64,000 nt of DNA from Tetrapyrgos nigripes. Lineage: Eukaryota > Basidiomycota > Agaricomycetes > Agaricales > Campanellaceae. The position numbers and the translations under genes are program-made. The DNA lies in the NCBI GenBank assembly GCA_013368315.1, contig JAACJM010000011.1, positions 806,001-870,000 on the forward strand. The letters are read 5' to 3'. The notes under the pieces are model-generated. The model saw only the letters and a program-made list of their open reading frames with translations, was not told where the DNA came from and ran no database searches. Of the stretch, positions 1 through 10,668 are shown in pieces (position 1 is the stretch's first letter; each line of letters starts with the position of its first letter).

Positions 1-498
1 AGTAAGTGTCTAATATCTCTTATAGTATACATCCTGATGTTGACTCTGTTTACCTAGAGATTCTTTATCAAGACATTTCAAAACTGCCATAAACCTAACC
101 ATTTCATTTTCGATTCCAACTGTATCCTGCTGAAACACATCTGTAATCATCAAGATAACCATCTTCACGAGTTTTTCGACGATGTAGGGCTGGCTGTCGA
201 TGTCTTTCACTTCAAGAGCAAGCACAAGGAGAGTGACATCTGGTGTGGATCTGAATGCAATCCTTGGAAGTTTCCAGAGCTACTCTATTGAGGTTCAAAT
301 GGTGAAGACAAGTGGTACTTTAATACATCTATTGCAGAGCAGACCAATGTTTGGTTTGGTCATTACCATCCAGTCTGTCAGGAGATGGGAGCTACATTCT
401 ACGAGTTCTTTTTGAATGTAATGTTTCTTTTGTACAATGAGAAAAAGAGGGCACAGCTAGAGGAGCAAGGGTATAACCTGAAGTACTTTGTTTTGTAA
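1..498 (+). pseudogene. KDZ transposase, C-terminal remnant
   Basis: Read on the + strand in the frame of codons starting at 175, the segment gives blocks such as FDDVGLAVDVFHFKSKHKE and CNPWKFPELLY, then WYFNTSIAEQTNVWFGHYHP. These match the end of the catalytic region of Kyakuja-Dileera-Zisupton transposases as I know them from agaricomycetes. The frame is open from about 27 to 285, hits a TGA after ELLY, and resumes to a TAA at 496-498. The first 26 bases look like the end of an intron (TTATAG). The 5' part of the gene lies outside the window. The in-frame stop means this copy is dead unless the stop is spliced out, for which I see no intron. Family assignment is by remembered motifs. Confidence 0.75.
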
Positions 499-687
499 CT
501 AGTTTTGTAACACAAATCACAAATCATATTTTCTCTAATAGCTACAACAGTACAGAGCCAACAATGATACATACAACAAAATGAGACAGAAAGACATGGC
601 TATGAGAGGGTAACGCAATGCTAAGAGGTAAGGTATCGCTGGAAAAAAGATAATTAACAGTCATAGTTCTTCTCATTGTCATTGTCA

Positions 688-3086
688 TCAGTTGATGTCT
701 ACCTCTCCATCAGACTCCTCATCAGTGCTGCACAAACCAAACTTTCCCTTCTGAACAATCTTCTTCTCACCCTTCACCTTCCCTTTCCCTTTTGCCTTTT
801 CCCCCTTCTCACCCACCTCCTTTGCCTTTGCCGGCCTCAGCTTCTTGTTGTCATTGTCATCAGTGTCTGTGTCATCATCATGAATGATAACCTCTGCTTC
901 CTCCTCCTTGACAACTACCTCTTCATCAGACTCCTCATCAGTGCTGCACAAAACAAACTTTCCCTTCCGAATAATCTTCTCACCCTTCACCTTCCCTTTC
1001 CCTTTTGCCTTCACCCCCTTCTCGCCCACCTCCTTTGCCTTTGCTGGCCTCAGCTTCTTTGACTTCGATTCCATATCAACCCACCGCTTCTCAGCCTTGA
1101 GCCATGCCTTTGCATCTGTTCCTGCAGTCACCTTTACTGCTTTCGGAAAGCACTCCCATGACCCAGCATCAGTTCGACCAGCAGCAATGAAGTACTGCTT
1201 GAGAGACTCCACCACTGTACCCCATAGTTTATGTAGGCAGTAGAAGTTGGCACATTGAGGCCAGCCGTCATCTGCAGGTTCCCCAGGGAAGGCTAAGAAA
1301 AACAAGGCCTGGGTGTTGCCTTTGCCATGCAGCTCATGCTGAGAAGAAGCAGCAAACACCCAAGCCGGGTCAATGACATGATAACCCTTTGGCCAATTGC
1401 CAGGCTTATCAGGAATGACAATATCTAAACCTGCAGGGAGCAAGTCCTGGATATCATTGAGATCGTTGGGCTCAGTGAGGAAAGAGTCGGGACTGGAATC
1501 AGAAGAGATACTAATGACGGTAGGAGATATGGGCTCGACTTTGACTTTGGCTACAGGAGGAGATGACACAGAGTTGTCAGCATTGGAGATGTCAATAATG
1601 GGGGCCTTGGATTTCTTGGAGTGATGTGTATGGTGAGAAGAGGAGGATGGGCTCGAGGAGGATGGGCTCAGGGTCCTGCTAGCCTTGCACTTTGGCTTTG
1701 AGAATTGAGGCTGGCCACAGTGAAGAGATGTTGACTGCAATTGGTTGAGACAGTCTTTGAGTGCATCATGACAGAGCCCAAGAGGCCCAGGGGCATCGAC
1801 AGTATCAGCCTGCAAGGTAGGCTTCTGAAGCTCCTCAAGCCCATTGCAGTTGATGATACCTTTCCTTCTCAAACAGAGTAGGGACAGGTCATCAAACATG
1901 AGGAGTTGGTTGGACTTTACGGCACTTGGAAGAACCGGTAACCCAACCCACATGCCCACCTTGCGACAAAAGAACTCCACAGGACTCTGAAGCTCGATGG
2001 CCACGAGAATAGCTTCATCAATGTTGACAACTCCATTGACCTCGACTGGTGTGGGCTTCTCACAGGTAAGCCAGCCAAAAACCATGACAGACATTGAAGC
2101 AGCCTTTGCCACCAGCTGGCCATGTTCTATCTCCTCTCGCTTTGTAAGTTTACAAGCAGTACCAGCCTGGTCCTGCAATCCCGTTATGTTGGTGACAAAG
2201 AGAGGAGAACACAATGAAGAGGGAATAGATTGAGTAATGGGTTGGGTCACAGATGGAGGCTGAGTTGAAGGTAGAGGTGTTGGAGTCTTTGCTGCAAAAA
2301 GTGGAGGTGATGGCATGGGAGTTGGTTCATGAGTCAGTGCTGGGGGTGATGAAATATGTAGTGACGGAGGAGGTTGAGAGGGTGGAGGAGGGGAGAGTGT
2401 GTTGAGAAAGTGTGTTGAGAAAGTTTGTACAGAAAACTTGTACCTTTTGTCAAAAATTGGGCTGTGATGAGGAGGCCATCTGCAACAACAATGGGAATTG
2501 TGAAGATGAATAAAGAGATCTACCCTGAGAAGTACCCTGGTAATGACCAGGGACTGTACAAGGGACCTCGCAGTGAATGCAACATTGTTTGCACATACAA
2601 CTGGTGCATGATTGATTGAGGTCCTGGGTGAGGCATATTTGACACTTTGGCTTTCCAGCTGTCTTGGAACGGGCCTGTGGTGGAGGCTGGGACCAAGAGC
2701 CCATTGACGGAGGAAGTGGTGGTGGTGATGGAAGGGTACTTGAATCCCCACCAAGCTCTGGGGAAGCTATGAATGCAACTTCACCAGGTTCAGGGTCTTT
2801 CCAATGCCAAGCACCACAGACACAAAGCTTGATGGGAGTGTCTGGGGCCATATGTGTATGTATCCTGTTGCACTGGTCCAGTCTGTCAGTAAAAAGTACA
2901 TGTTAATATAGAAGTAAGGCATACCTTCACATATATGCATCCAGTGTTCCCATTATCATCACTCTTGCAAAGCTTCCAGTTGAGCCAGACAGTGTGGTAA
3001 TGCTTACACTGGCAGTAGGTGTCCAAGGTGGGGTTTCCTTCATTTGGGTTGTTGGGCATTGAGGCCAAATGAGCATGGATTAACAA
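688..3086 (-). CDS. Cys-rich, Pro/Lys-rich protein of unknown function, transposon-style
   Basis: Minus-strand gene that can be spliced into one reading frame. Exon 1 (about 3086-2925, ending GCIYVK) joins exon 2 at 2872 across a phase-0 intron (2924-2873). Two further introns near 2540-2485 and 2436-2344 connect to the long frame ending at 688. Exon 2 holds a Cys cluster (CQICLTQDLNQSCTSCMCKQCCIHC in two overlapping parts, around 2640-2560), probably metal binding. A Pro/Ser-rich linker follows, then a globular part (VMVFGWLTCEKPTPVEV..) and a C-terminal half with two near repeats of LRPAKAKEVGEKG, each followed by a Lys-rich stretch and an acidic CSTDEESD. The basic and acidic tail suggests nuclear location. 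It is convergent with the KDZ remnant, as cargo genes of such elements often are. Function unknown; exon limits are my reading. Confidence 0.55.
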
Positions 3087-3344
3087 GTTGTAAGGGGGTT
3101 AATAATGAGTTTTATACTAGATTAAGACTGTAGGATGGCCTACAAAAACAGCAGGTATCGTATATGCTCAGTAACGCATGTCGAGTGGTGGTGGAAGGAA
3201 GGAGAGAGAGATGACATGTGTTTCTTACTAAGCTCTGGTTCTAGGCTCTCGCCCTCATTCCCACACCCTTACCAGTGTACCTAGACACCTCTAGCAACTC
3301 CTGGACTTGGATTGGGACTTGTACTACAATCTGGACTGGTATGT

Positions 3345-3389
3345 GGACTTAGACTTAGACTTAGACCCTAGACTTAGACTTAGACTTGG
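3345..3389. repeat. Short tandem repeat, 6-bp unit TTAGAC
   Basis: Seven or so copies of TTAGAC/TAGACT in a row, with one CCTAGAC interruption. It lies in the otherwise featureless stretch 3090-3870, in which I find no gene. Confidence 0.7.
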
Positions 3390-3876
3390 ATTTTAGACTT
3401 GGACTCTTCAGTTCCTGTTAGAACTCACTGAAAAGCACTCACGAGTTGGAGAAAGAAGATCACCGATCAATAGAGCATTGGGTGTGCTGTCTGAGGAAGT
3501 GGTTAGTTGGTGGTTAGTGCAGGAGATAGCTGCTCAGGGTGCAATGATAGTGATCAACTGGCCTCTACTCTAAATTCGACAAGTGGGAACATAATGCGGA
3601 TGAACCGGAGGGCAGCATATATGCAGCTGCAGAAAAACAAGCTTTCAGCAGAGGAATTGTCGGCAGTAAAGCCGGCTTTGCCGTCAAGATTTGTAAGCGG
3701 AGAAAAATACAGCCGTTTTTGATTCGTCACCTAAAACCCACTACCTAGTACCTATACGGTAGCGGGAATTGTTGCACTGCGCAGTCTGCACTTTGCTGTC
3801 TTTTCGCCGTCAATTAGGATGGAAGTTCCGGCCACAAAAGATGTGAACACTTATATAGGCTACAACTGACCGAATA

Positions 3877-4186
3877 GAGCTGATTAGCAGCGCCCGTTTT
3901 TGCGGTCTCGGAATTCTCCGGACGCGGATCGGCTAAGTTCTAAATGCCGTCATGGGTCGAACTTGCACTGTACTATCCCTCTTGCACTATTCCATTGTTA
4001 GTGCTTGCAATGCATTCTGAACATATCTAGGGGATGTGTTGGAAGTTTTGAGACTAAAGTATGAGGAATTCATGAAGTGTGAAGGCATACCAAAAATCCT
4101 GCAATTTGTCTTAGTAAGCACTACAGAAATCAACTCGCCTTTCAGCTAAGTTTCGGAGATAAGAAAAGGGCGCTGCTAATCAGCTC
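3877..4186. mobile_element. Small TIR element (MITE candidate), probable TA target duplication
   Basis: The left end GAGCTGATTAGCAGCGCCC is repeated inverted at the right end (GGGCGCTGCTAATCAGCTC). Both ends are flanked by TA (3875-3876 and 4187-4188), which would fit a Tc1/mariner-type target duplication. The 310-bp interior has no open frame of note. A 3-bp AAT duplication is an alternative reading, so the superfamily is unsure. Confidence 0.55.
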
Positions 4187-4448
4187 TAATACAACTCTAA
4201 TACCGCTGCCAAAACATTGTGTCGGTCAGGCTCGAGTAGGATAAGGATTTTGATGACACTGCCCCTGATCTTATTTTCAGAACGGGACTACTTGTATTAT
4301 GTTGTCCGCCGTCCAGCTTCGTTATCGTTCCAAAAGGAGAAAAGAGTGGTTCGGAGGGCTGGGGACCTATAAGTCTCGTTTTGTTTACGATACTTGCCAG
4401 GGAATTTTCAGTTCACTCTTTTCCTGCGTTCTGCAAAGACCTTCGGTC

Positions 4449-4956
4449 ATGTCGAGTAAAGGTAAACGTCAGGTAGTTCTAACAGATCCAGCTTTTGACA
4501 TTAACTTCGAACACTTCAGATGCTGATACCCAGGATTACCCACCCGACTATGCATCGGAAGTTGAATATTCCGTTCCACCGCATGAAGATGGTAAGTAAA
4601 ATCAGATATTCCATACTACTTTGCCTCGAAATATTGACTCGACCATCTCTTCCGATTGGTGCCACACCAACCGCAGGCTCTTCCACTGGTAGCGACAGGA
4701 ACGGAACCCGAAGCAGGTTTACAACCGGCGTTCGCAACGGGATAGGTGCCACTAGCACCGTTAACAATGTGGGAAGAGATCAAAGTAATGCATTTGGTGA
4801 GTCCCCAAGTTTGCTCGTCGTTGGCCTTTACCTATTCTGCTCAAAAAAGGTATTTCTGCTGCGCAGATCATTGCGGCCTTCTCAATACTCATGGCGGCTT
4901 TCTTTATGGCGGTGCAGGGTAATCCTACCCTCTGGAACAACTTCTGGTCAGGTTGA
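4449..4956 (+). CDS. Motif-exon membrane protein, copy 1 (3' part secure, 5' uncertain)
   Basis: The last two exons are clear. Exon 4677-4796 reads GSSTGSDRNG.. and ends in the motif GIGATSTVNNVGRDQSN. It is bounded by introns 4592-4676 and 4797-4849, both phase 1. The last exon, 4850-4956, encodes ISAAQIIAAFSILMAAFFMAV, a membrane segment, then a short tail WNNFWSG and a stop. The preceding exon (ending 4591) is acidic: DADTQDYPPDYASEVEYSVP. Further upstream the frame is uncertain; the ATG at 4449 is in another frame unless a very short intron is present. The motif resembles the N-terminal motif of agaricomycete NACHT proteins and of the 5.4, 35.6, 36.7 and 40.8 kb genes here. Function unknown. 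Confidence 0.5.
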
Positions 4957-5354
4957 GCAGATTTTAGTCTAGCATAGACTCGCAAGGCAATAGACTCCGT
5001 TTTCGAGACTATCTCCGAAATAATCCTAGCTAGAAGAATGCTAAGAAGCTGTTAGCCACGGAGACCATTCGGTCGACCTCAAATCAGAACTTCCTTGGGA
5101 AAAATCTGACAATGAATTGCAGCGCTTCCATGAGCAGTGCCATCGAGGTTGGAATAAGGGCCCGTAGTATCACCTCAATACACACTAACCTCGTTATCAT
5201 GTCACGCCCTGCGGCGTTGGCCCACATTCCCCTCGTAGATTTTTTAGAAAATCTATCACTTCTCATACCCAATGAATAGAAGCGGACCAGACGTCAAGCA
5301 ATTCAATGGGTGGCACTGATCAGCGCTATGTCAAACACTACTTAACGCCTGGGT

Positions 5355-5944
5355 TTGTTCTCGAATACCTTCTTGTCTATCTTGCTGTCTTTTTGCATCA
5401 CTGTTGATTTTGCCAGACCTGTATGCCACCTAAAGAAGGTATGGAAAGTTGCAGGGTTTCAAGTAGTGCTGACTATACAGAACACAACAGAGCACCGCGA
5501 CAGTTGGAAGCCAGAGGAAAACCGCTTCAAGGCTAGAAGCACTCGTATCAGAAACATGGTGACGCCGCACCCAGACGGTAAGTTATTGTTTGCCACTGAC
5601 ATGGGCGTTCTACACCAATTCAATTGATAGGCGGCTCGACTCCTGACCAAACCCCTAAATCACAATTTCGGCAAGAAGCGACGAATCGTAGAGAAGCTCG
5701 CACATCAACTTATAATGAGTTCTTGCCAGGAGCTCATGGGCTCACGATAGGTGGAACCACAATCAATTCAGTGGGAAGGGACCAGCATAACGGTAAGTAA
5801 AATTTCAGACTGACAAGTCTTATGCTCCCATTCTGATACCACGAAGCCCACAATACTCTGCCTATCGCCACATTTCTTGGCGCCATAGTGTTTGCGATTT
5901 ACATGGGGATGCAAATGGGTGGTAATCAATATTGGAAGATATAG
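5355..5944 (+). CDS. Motif-exon membrane protein, copy 2
   Basis: Three exons are readable. The first (about 5355-5577) starts with a signal-like stretch, MFSNTFLSILLSFCITVDFA, followed by a small domain FQVVLTIQNTTEHRDSW. Intron 5578-5630 is phase 1. The second exon (5631-5792) ends in FLPGAHGLTIGGTTINSVG then RDQHN. Phase-1 intron 5793-5846 follows. The last exon (5847-5944) encodes TLPIATFLGAIVFAIYMGM, a membrane segment, and the tail QMGGNQYWKI. The motif exon is flanked by phase-1 introns on both sides, so it is a symmetrical, shuffle-competent module. The paralogue at 35.2-35.8 kb has the same layout. N-terminal start and exon 1 continuity are less sure than the rest. Function unknown; see findings. 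Confidence 0.55.
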
Positions 5945-5987
5945 TACTTAGATCTGACGCGTTCGGGAACCAGACGGTAGAGCTTCC

Positions 5988-6771
5988 ATTACGAGGCCCT
6001 TTAGGCCGAGTTAAAACTTAACTTATGTCGACCCCTCAATTGAGTAGCAAAGGTTCTCACGGGTTCTAACTTTTACACGCCACCACAGCGCTCCGAAGTA
6101 CCCGAACTGATGCTCGATACGTCATAGCTCATCTCTGCCTTGCCGCCCACCAACCACGATGAGTTTCAAGTGTATTTACCTTCCCTCAGCAGCCGTCGCA
6201 AGTCCAACTGCCGCTCTCTGAACCACTACGGGCTCCTCCACCCAACATTCAAGATGTCATTACCGAAGATATTAAGCTCTATCTAATTTTTTTAGTCAAT
6301 TTTACAGTATTACTTACTTATACAATGGGCCTCGTAATTTGCCATGCGAAGCAGTGGCACCTTTCCCCAGTTAACTTATGTCGACCCCCCAATTGAGTAT
6401 CAAACTTTCTCACGGGTTCTAGCTTTTACACGCCACCTCAGCGCTCCGAAGTGCCTGAACACTGCCATTTCAGCTGACACTCAACTGACACGTCATTCTT
6501 GCCTTCCCTCCATCACTGTCAATGCACCAGGTTCAGACGCGTTACTTGGCGTTTACCTTTCCTCAACAGCCGTCAAAAGTCATCAAGAGCCACTCTCTGA
6601 GACTCTGAATCACTATGGATACCTCTAATCCAAGGTCATTTAAAGGCGCTGTTACATTAAAATGGTACAGTATTGGGCTCTATCTAAATAAAAGAATTTT
6701 TTACTGCATACGAAACCGTTTTACTTAAACAGGCCTCGTAATTTGCCATGCGAAGCAGTGGCACCTTTCCC
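5988..6771. repeat. Two adjacent copies of a dispersed repeat (ATTACGAGGCC ... CCTTTCCCCA)
   Basis: Copy 1 spans 5988-6369 and starts ATTACGAGGCC. Copy 2 (6370-6771) lacks the first bases but repeats the block from AACTTATGTCGACC through GCTCCGAAG. Each ends with GCCATGCGAAGCAGTGGCACC then TTTCCCC. The same ends, inverted, bound the insertion at 20903-22140. A short piece also occurs near 34566-34605. No open frame of interest lies in it. I cannot assign it to a transposon class: it has no clear inverted termini. Confidence 0.6.
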
Positions 6772-6883
6772 CAGTAACAGGCAATCATACAACAATCATA
6801 CATAAGCAGGAAATGTTTTCCCTTATCGTTGCCAGCTGGATGCGTGATTTGGCTGTACTTGACTGGCACGTAGCCAGACTCTG

Positions 6884-8560
6884 TTGGTTTGGATGATGAG
6901 TGGAGGCCGCGTTGCAGCTGCTTACTCCATGGATACCAGTCTCTACGAACAAAACAAGTGCAGTGCATCTTTTTCTGCTCGCCTTCTAATCATTTTTTGT
7001 AACATTTTCCCAAAGTTGCATGGACAGAACTGTGCTTTCAACGTCTTGGTCTTCCCAGACTCTCCTTTGCGTTACTTGCTCCCGCAGCAACAGCAGTTAC
7101 GCAGTGCGTCTTCTTGTTTATCTTCTACTTTTCTGTTTCTGCTTCTAATCGGTTTGTAGACTGGCCTTGCGAAAACTCCTTTGGTCTCTGTCACCTCCCA
7201 CTGCGACATTCTGCTTTCTTTACTACCGAGACCCTTGATGCATTCCCGCCAACCTCTTTTCCATCTCACTTTCATAAATGCGTCTTCCACATTCGTCTCC
7301 TTGCCAATGTCTCAAACTGCTTCGTGCTCTTTCTCTCATCCTGCTAATCCCGGCACACCATCTTCTGTGCTGCACCATCTTTTACTACTGCTTTTTGCTG
7401 GGAAGGGAGGCTGCGTATCCTTCCACTCCACAATCTATTCCAAGGAACCGACATCGACGTCTGCTGATATTGGATTGGTGTCGGTTCTGATGGTTCTGAG
7501 TATAGTAAAGGAGAATGAGAATTCAGAAGTAGGAGAGGTTGTCAGCTTGTCAGGTGTATACTCCGGGACTCGGCTATGGTGTCAGTGCCGCTTGTTGTTT
7601 ACGAGGCAGAGGCAGAGGAACCGAAGATTTGGGAGAAAAGACTGAGGAAGATTGACAGAGAGAACGAAGATGATGTAGAAGAAATCCTTGGAGGCTACGA
7701 CTTGGATTTGCATGCATTGGCATCAGATGGCGTTGTAGGAAGCTAAATTATCCACTCTCCCTTGCTACTTTGTCTGATAACTCCAAGAATGCCAGGGCCC
7801 ACGTTTTCGTCTATTCCAAGCAAGAAGGAGATGTTATGGAAGCCTTTGGCCCTGCCTCTACATCAATTTCAACACCGTAGTCTGCAATTCGGCAATCCGT
7901 TCTCCATCTCCTACCCTTCACATGCGTTCACTTTTTATCCCAACCGAATACGCCAGGCTCGACCTCTCTTTACCCTTTCCCAAGCGAAGTCAGCTACAGC
8001 AGACATGCTACTCACGGTACTCCATCTTTGGCCTCTCTACCTTCGTTGTCAAGGATAATCCGGTGTCAACAGTTCCTCACCTACACTTGTTCCCCATCAT
8101 CGTCCAGAATTGGGCCGAGGTCGATGGACAATAGCGGCACAAGGCTACCAGGGTCATATAGAAGAGCCACTGTCACCTTCTCGGACTTCTTCTGGCGTTG
8201 ACCTCGATGGGATAGAGAGGAGAGTGCAGATGAGAATACGGGCTTTTCTGCTACCAACAGACATGTCTTGGCCTTCATCATTGATGGCGGTAGTTCACTA
8301 GATGTTGGCTATGCGAGCATCGGGATTGGCGTCGCTGGTTGTTCTTGAGGCAGAGGTTGACCTGAAGAAGTTATGGAGGAAGACGAAGAGCAAATCGAGG
8401 GTTTGGATGGATAGGAATCCGGCTTGAGAGGCATTGGGATTGGGCTGAGAGGAAGAGGAATATGATTATGAATGGCCCTGGAGAGCAGATGCTCTACCTG
8501 ATCTGGCAAGACCGCTTTCTCCCATATGTTTACCAGTGCTTTCTTTGCTTACCTGCTACA
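6884..8560 (+). repeat. Dispersed repeat family R1, copy 1, with a short conserved open frame
   Basis: One of five divergent copies in the window, all in this orientation. Shared landmarks are TGCATCTTTTTCTGCTCGCC near the start, the peptide block around 7620-7740, and the 3' block GAGGCAGAGGTTGACCTGAAG (8349 on) running to CTGGCAAGACCGC near 8510. In this copy a 56-codon frame (7576-7746) reads MVSVPLVVYEAEAEEPKIWEK .. DDVEEILGGYDLDLHALA. The same acidic peptide recurs in copies 3, 4 and 5 but in broken frames. The rest has stops in all frames. It could be a degenerate multi-copy gene or transposon cargo; I do not recognise the protein. Confidence 0.55.
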
Positions 8561-8819
8561 TCCCAGTATTTCTTTTCCCTCTGGTATCAGTAACTTCCTC
8601 AGGAACACATAGACAGTACTCTGTCCCGCATACGCTTACATAATATTTCATGTCAATCACGGCGAGATCAGGGCTTTCCTCGACTTTCTGCTTAGATATC
8701 TGAGTTCTGAATACATTATCTATTTGGATGTATATCTAGGCTACAAATATGTTTCATTTTGGTATGTCTATTTGGTCACCTATTTGTCGAGCAGATATTT
8801 TGGTCTTGTCGGCATGCCT

Positions 8820-8860
8820 AATCAGTCGTTCATCAAGTTCATCATGGTGAACGACTGATT
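8820..8860. repeat. Perfect 13-bp inverted repeat (hairpin)
   Basis: AATCAGTCGTTCA at 8820-8832 is repeated inverted at 8848-8860, with a 15-base loop. It lies about 120 bp upstream of the readable start of the NLR pseudogene, in a stretch (8560-8980) where I see no gene. Confidence 0.6.
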
Positions 8861-8981
8861 TCATGTGCCAACCTCTGGAGCAGTGACAGAGAAGTAAACA
8901 TTACATTGACAATGTCAGCGGTGTCCCTTCTCACTCAACCATCACTACTACCCTCAGGGGCAGATATCCTGACGAACAAAC

Positions 8982-10306
8982 CTTTTCTCTGGAGCTCGTT
9001 CCCTGCAGTTTAGCCATACAGACTTCAACACAGTGCATGGGAATCAGAGCACCACTATCCATAACCGTACTGCACCGCCAGTGGCAGAGAGTGGTGAGCA
9101 GATAGACCTTCTATCATAGCTGGCAGTACTGACCCACTTAACCTTCGGAATTACTTACGTTGCTCAGGCCTAGAGTGTCTCTACGAAGTTATATCAGAAG
9201 TTGGTGCTTTACATGACGAAGATGCTCGCTTCCCTCCTCCAAAATGTCATCCAGATACACGAAAAGATTCTGGCCGAGCTTACTATGTTGGCCAGCCAAT
9301 TTGGACCAAACTTCTCCCTGCCACTTTTGAACACTTTCTGACTCAGACTTTGTCAGAGCAGTCCACGCATCACGACGAAGACCCTTGGTCTTCGAATGCG
9401 ATTTTCTGGCTGTACGGTCCAGCAGGAGTCGGAAAATCCACAATTGCCCGGACTTTATGCGATCGTCTACATCAGAAAAATTTGGCAGCTAGTTTTTTCT
9501 TTTCCAGGAACAGTCCCACCAGAGACAATCTGAAATATCTCTTTCTCACTATTGCATGCTGTTTGGCAACGTATTCTAACGACTCGAGATTGCGATCAGC
9601 AATAGACAAAGCAGTGAAAAAGCGGCCTGGAGTCCTCAAATCATCCATTGTGACACAGTTTCACGAGCTTATTGTCAATCCTTTGTGCTTCTTCCCAGAG
9701 AAAACAGTGGTTACCCAAGCTCGTCGTAATTGATGGGCTGGATGAATGCACAGGTGCTGACGCACAGGGCCTGGTTCTGGAAACGATCACGGGGTCAGCG
9801 GGGGGCATGGTCACATCGATTCCTCTTCGCTTTCTCATTATCAGCAGGCCGGAACATGCAATTCGGGAAGTTTTCAATCGACCACCACTCCTTTCCTGCG
9901 CAAACCGAACAGTCCTTGATGACAGTGCTGATACAGCCAGAGATATCGAACTCTATCTTCGCAATGGTTTCCAAGATATTCGCAGGGTGAACAGCGACAT
10001 ATCATTTCCCTCTGAATGGCCAGAAGCAGACGTCCTTAACGAGCTTGTCATGAGAGCCTCAGGTCAATTCATTTATGCTTCAACACTGCTCAAATATGTT
10101 GGGGAAAGGAGTTCATACCCTCCCAACCACCTCCAAGTCGTATTTAACTTACCTATTGGCAATGCTGGTCCATTCGCTGATCTGGATATCCTATACCACG
10201 AGATCTTGGCTTCAAGCCCCCAAGGGAGTGTGGTTGTTCAAGTTTTGGCTCTCGTCCTTTTGACCAGCAGCAGATCTACTTTGGAGATACTGGATGAAGT
10301 CTTTTC
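8982..10306 (+). pseudogene. NACHT-type NLR-like gene, 5' part, interrupted by a copia element
   Basis: Exon 1 (8982-9093) reads LFSGARSLQFSHTDFNTVHG then NQSTTIHN, the N-terminal motif of agaricomycete NLR-like proteins. A CTT stands where ATG is expected. A 75-bp phase-1 intron (9094-9168) leads to GLECLYEVISEVGALHDEDA and RFPPPKCHPDTRK. The nucleotide-binding domain follows: Walker A GPAGVGKST at about 9417-9443 and Walker B LVVIDGLDEC at about 9717-9747, with an SRPE sensor-like motif after it. A one-base frameshift lies between them, near 9690-9730. The open frame continues through HANFxYASTLLKYV-like sequence (GQFIYASTLLKYVGERSSYP) to LEILDEVFS, where the LTR begins at 10307. The gene resumes at 16987. 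Such proteins are STAND-type cytosolic sensors; this copy is dead (lost start, frameshift, later stops, insertion). Confidence 0.85.
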
Positions 10307-10546
10307 TGTTAGAAAAGAGTATCGGTAAGTAAAGATACTCAGGTTCACACAATGTAGTGGGAACAACTGAGGTGTGTTGGGTGATGTTGTACGGTATATG
10401 TGAAGTATCATACGTACAGATCAAATACATAGTCAAATAGACGGATCACAAATATGGAGTAAGGTGGTGAAGATAGGGAAAAGAAATAGGAGAATGATAT
10501 AAATGGAAATTACTTATTATGGATGTAGGGACTCGTTTCTTCAACA
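10307..10546 (-). repeat. Copia 3' LTR
   Basis: 240 bp, TGTTAG..CAACA as read on the + strand. It is near-identical to 16742-16981. Confidence 0.93.
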
Positions 10547-10668
10547 CTCCCCCTGAGTGCCTACGTCTCACCCTATTGTGGTTGTGGTTCATTTCTTCAG
10601 CACTTCCAAATGCCTATGTTTCAACCCACAGTCAATCCCAATTCCTCCACGAACTTTTCCAATGCCGG

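Noticed and set aside
688..2754. A single uninterrupted 688-codon minus-strand protein
   Set aside because: Its first 110 or so codons (HHHHHFLRQW.., HLHNSHCCC..) are out of frame with the Cys-rich exon that overlaps them; the spliced model with three introns gives better sequence.
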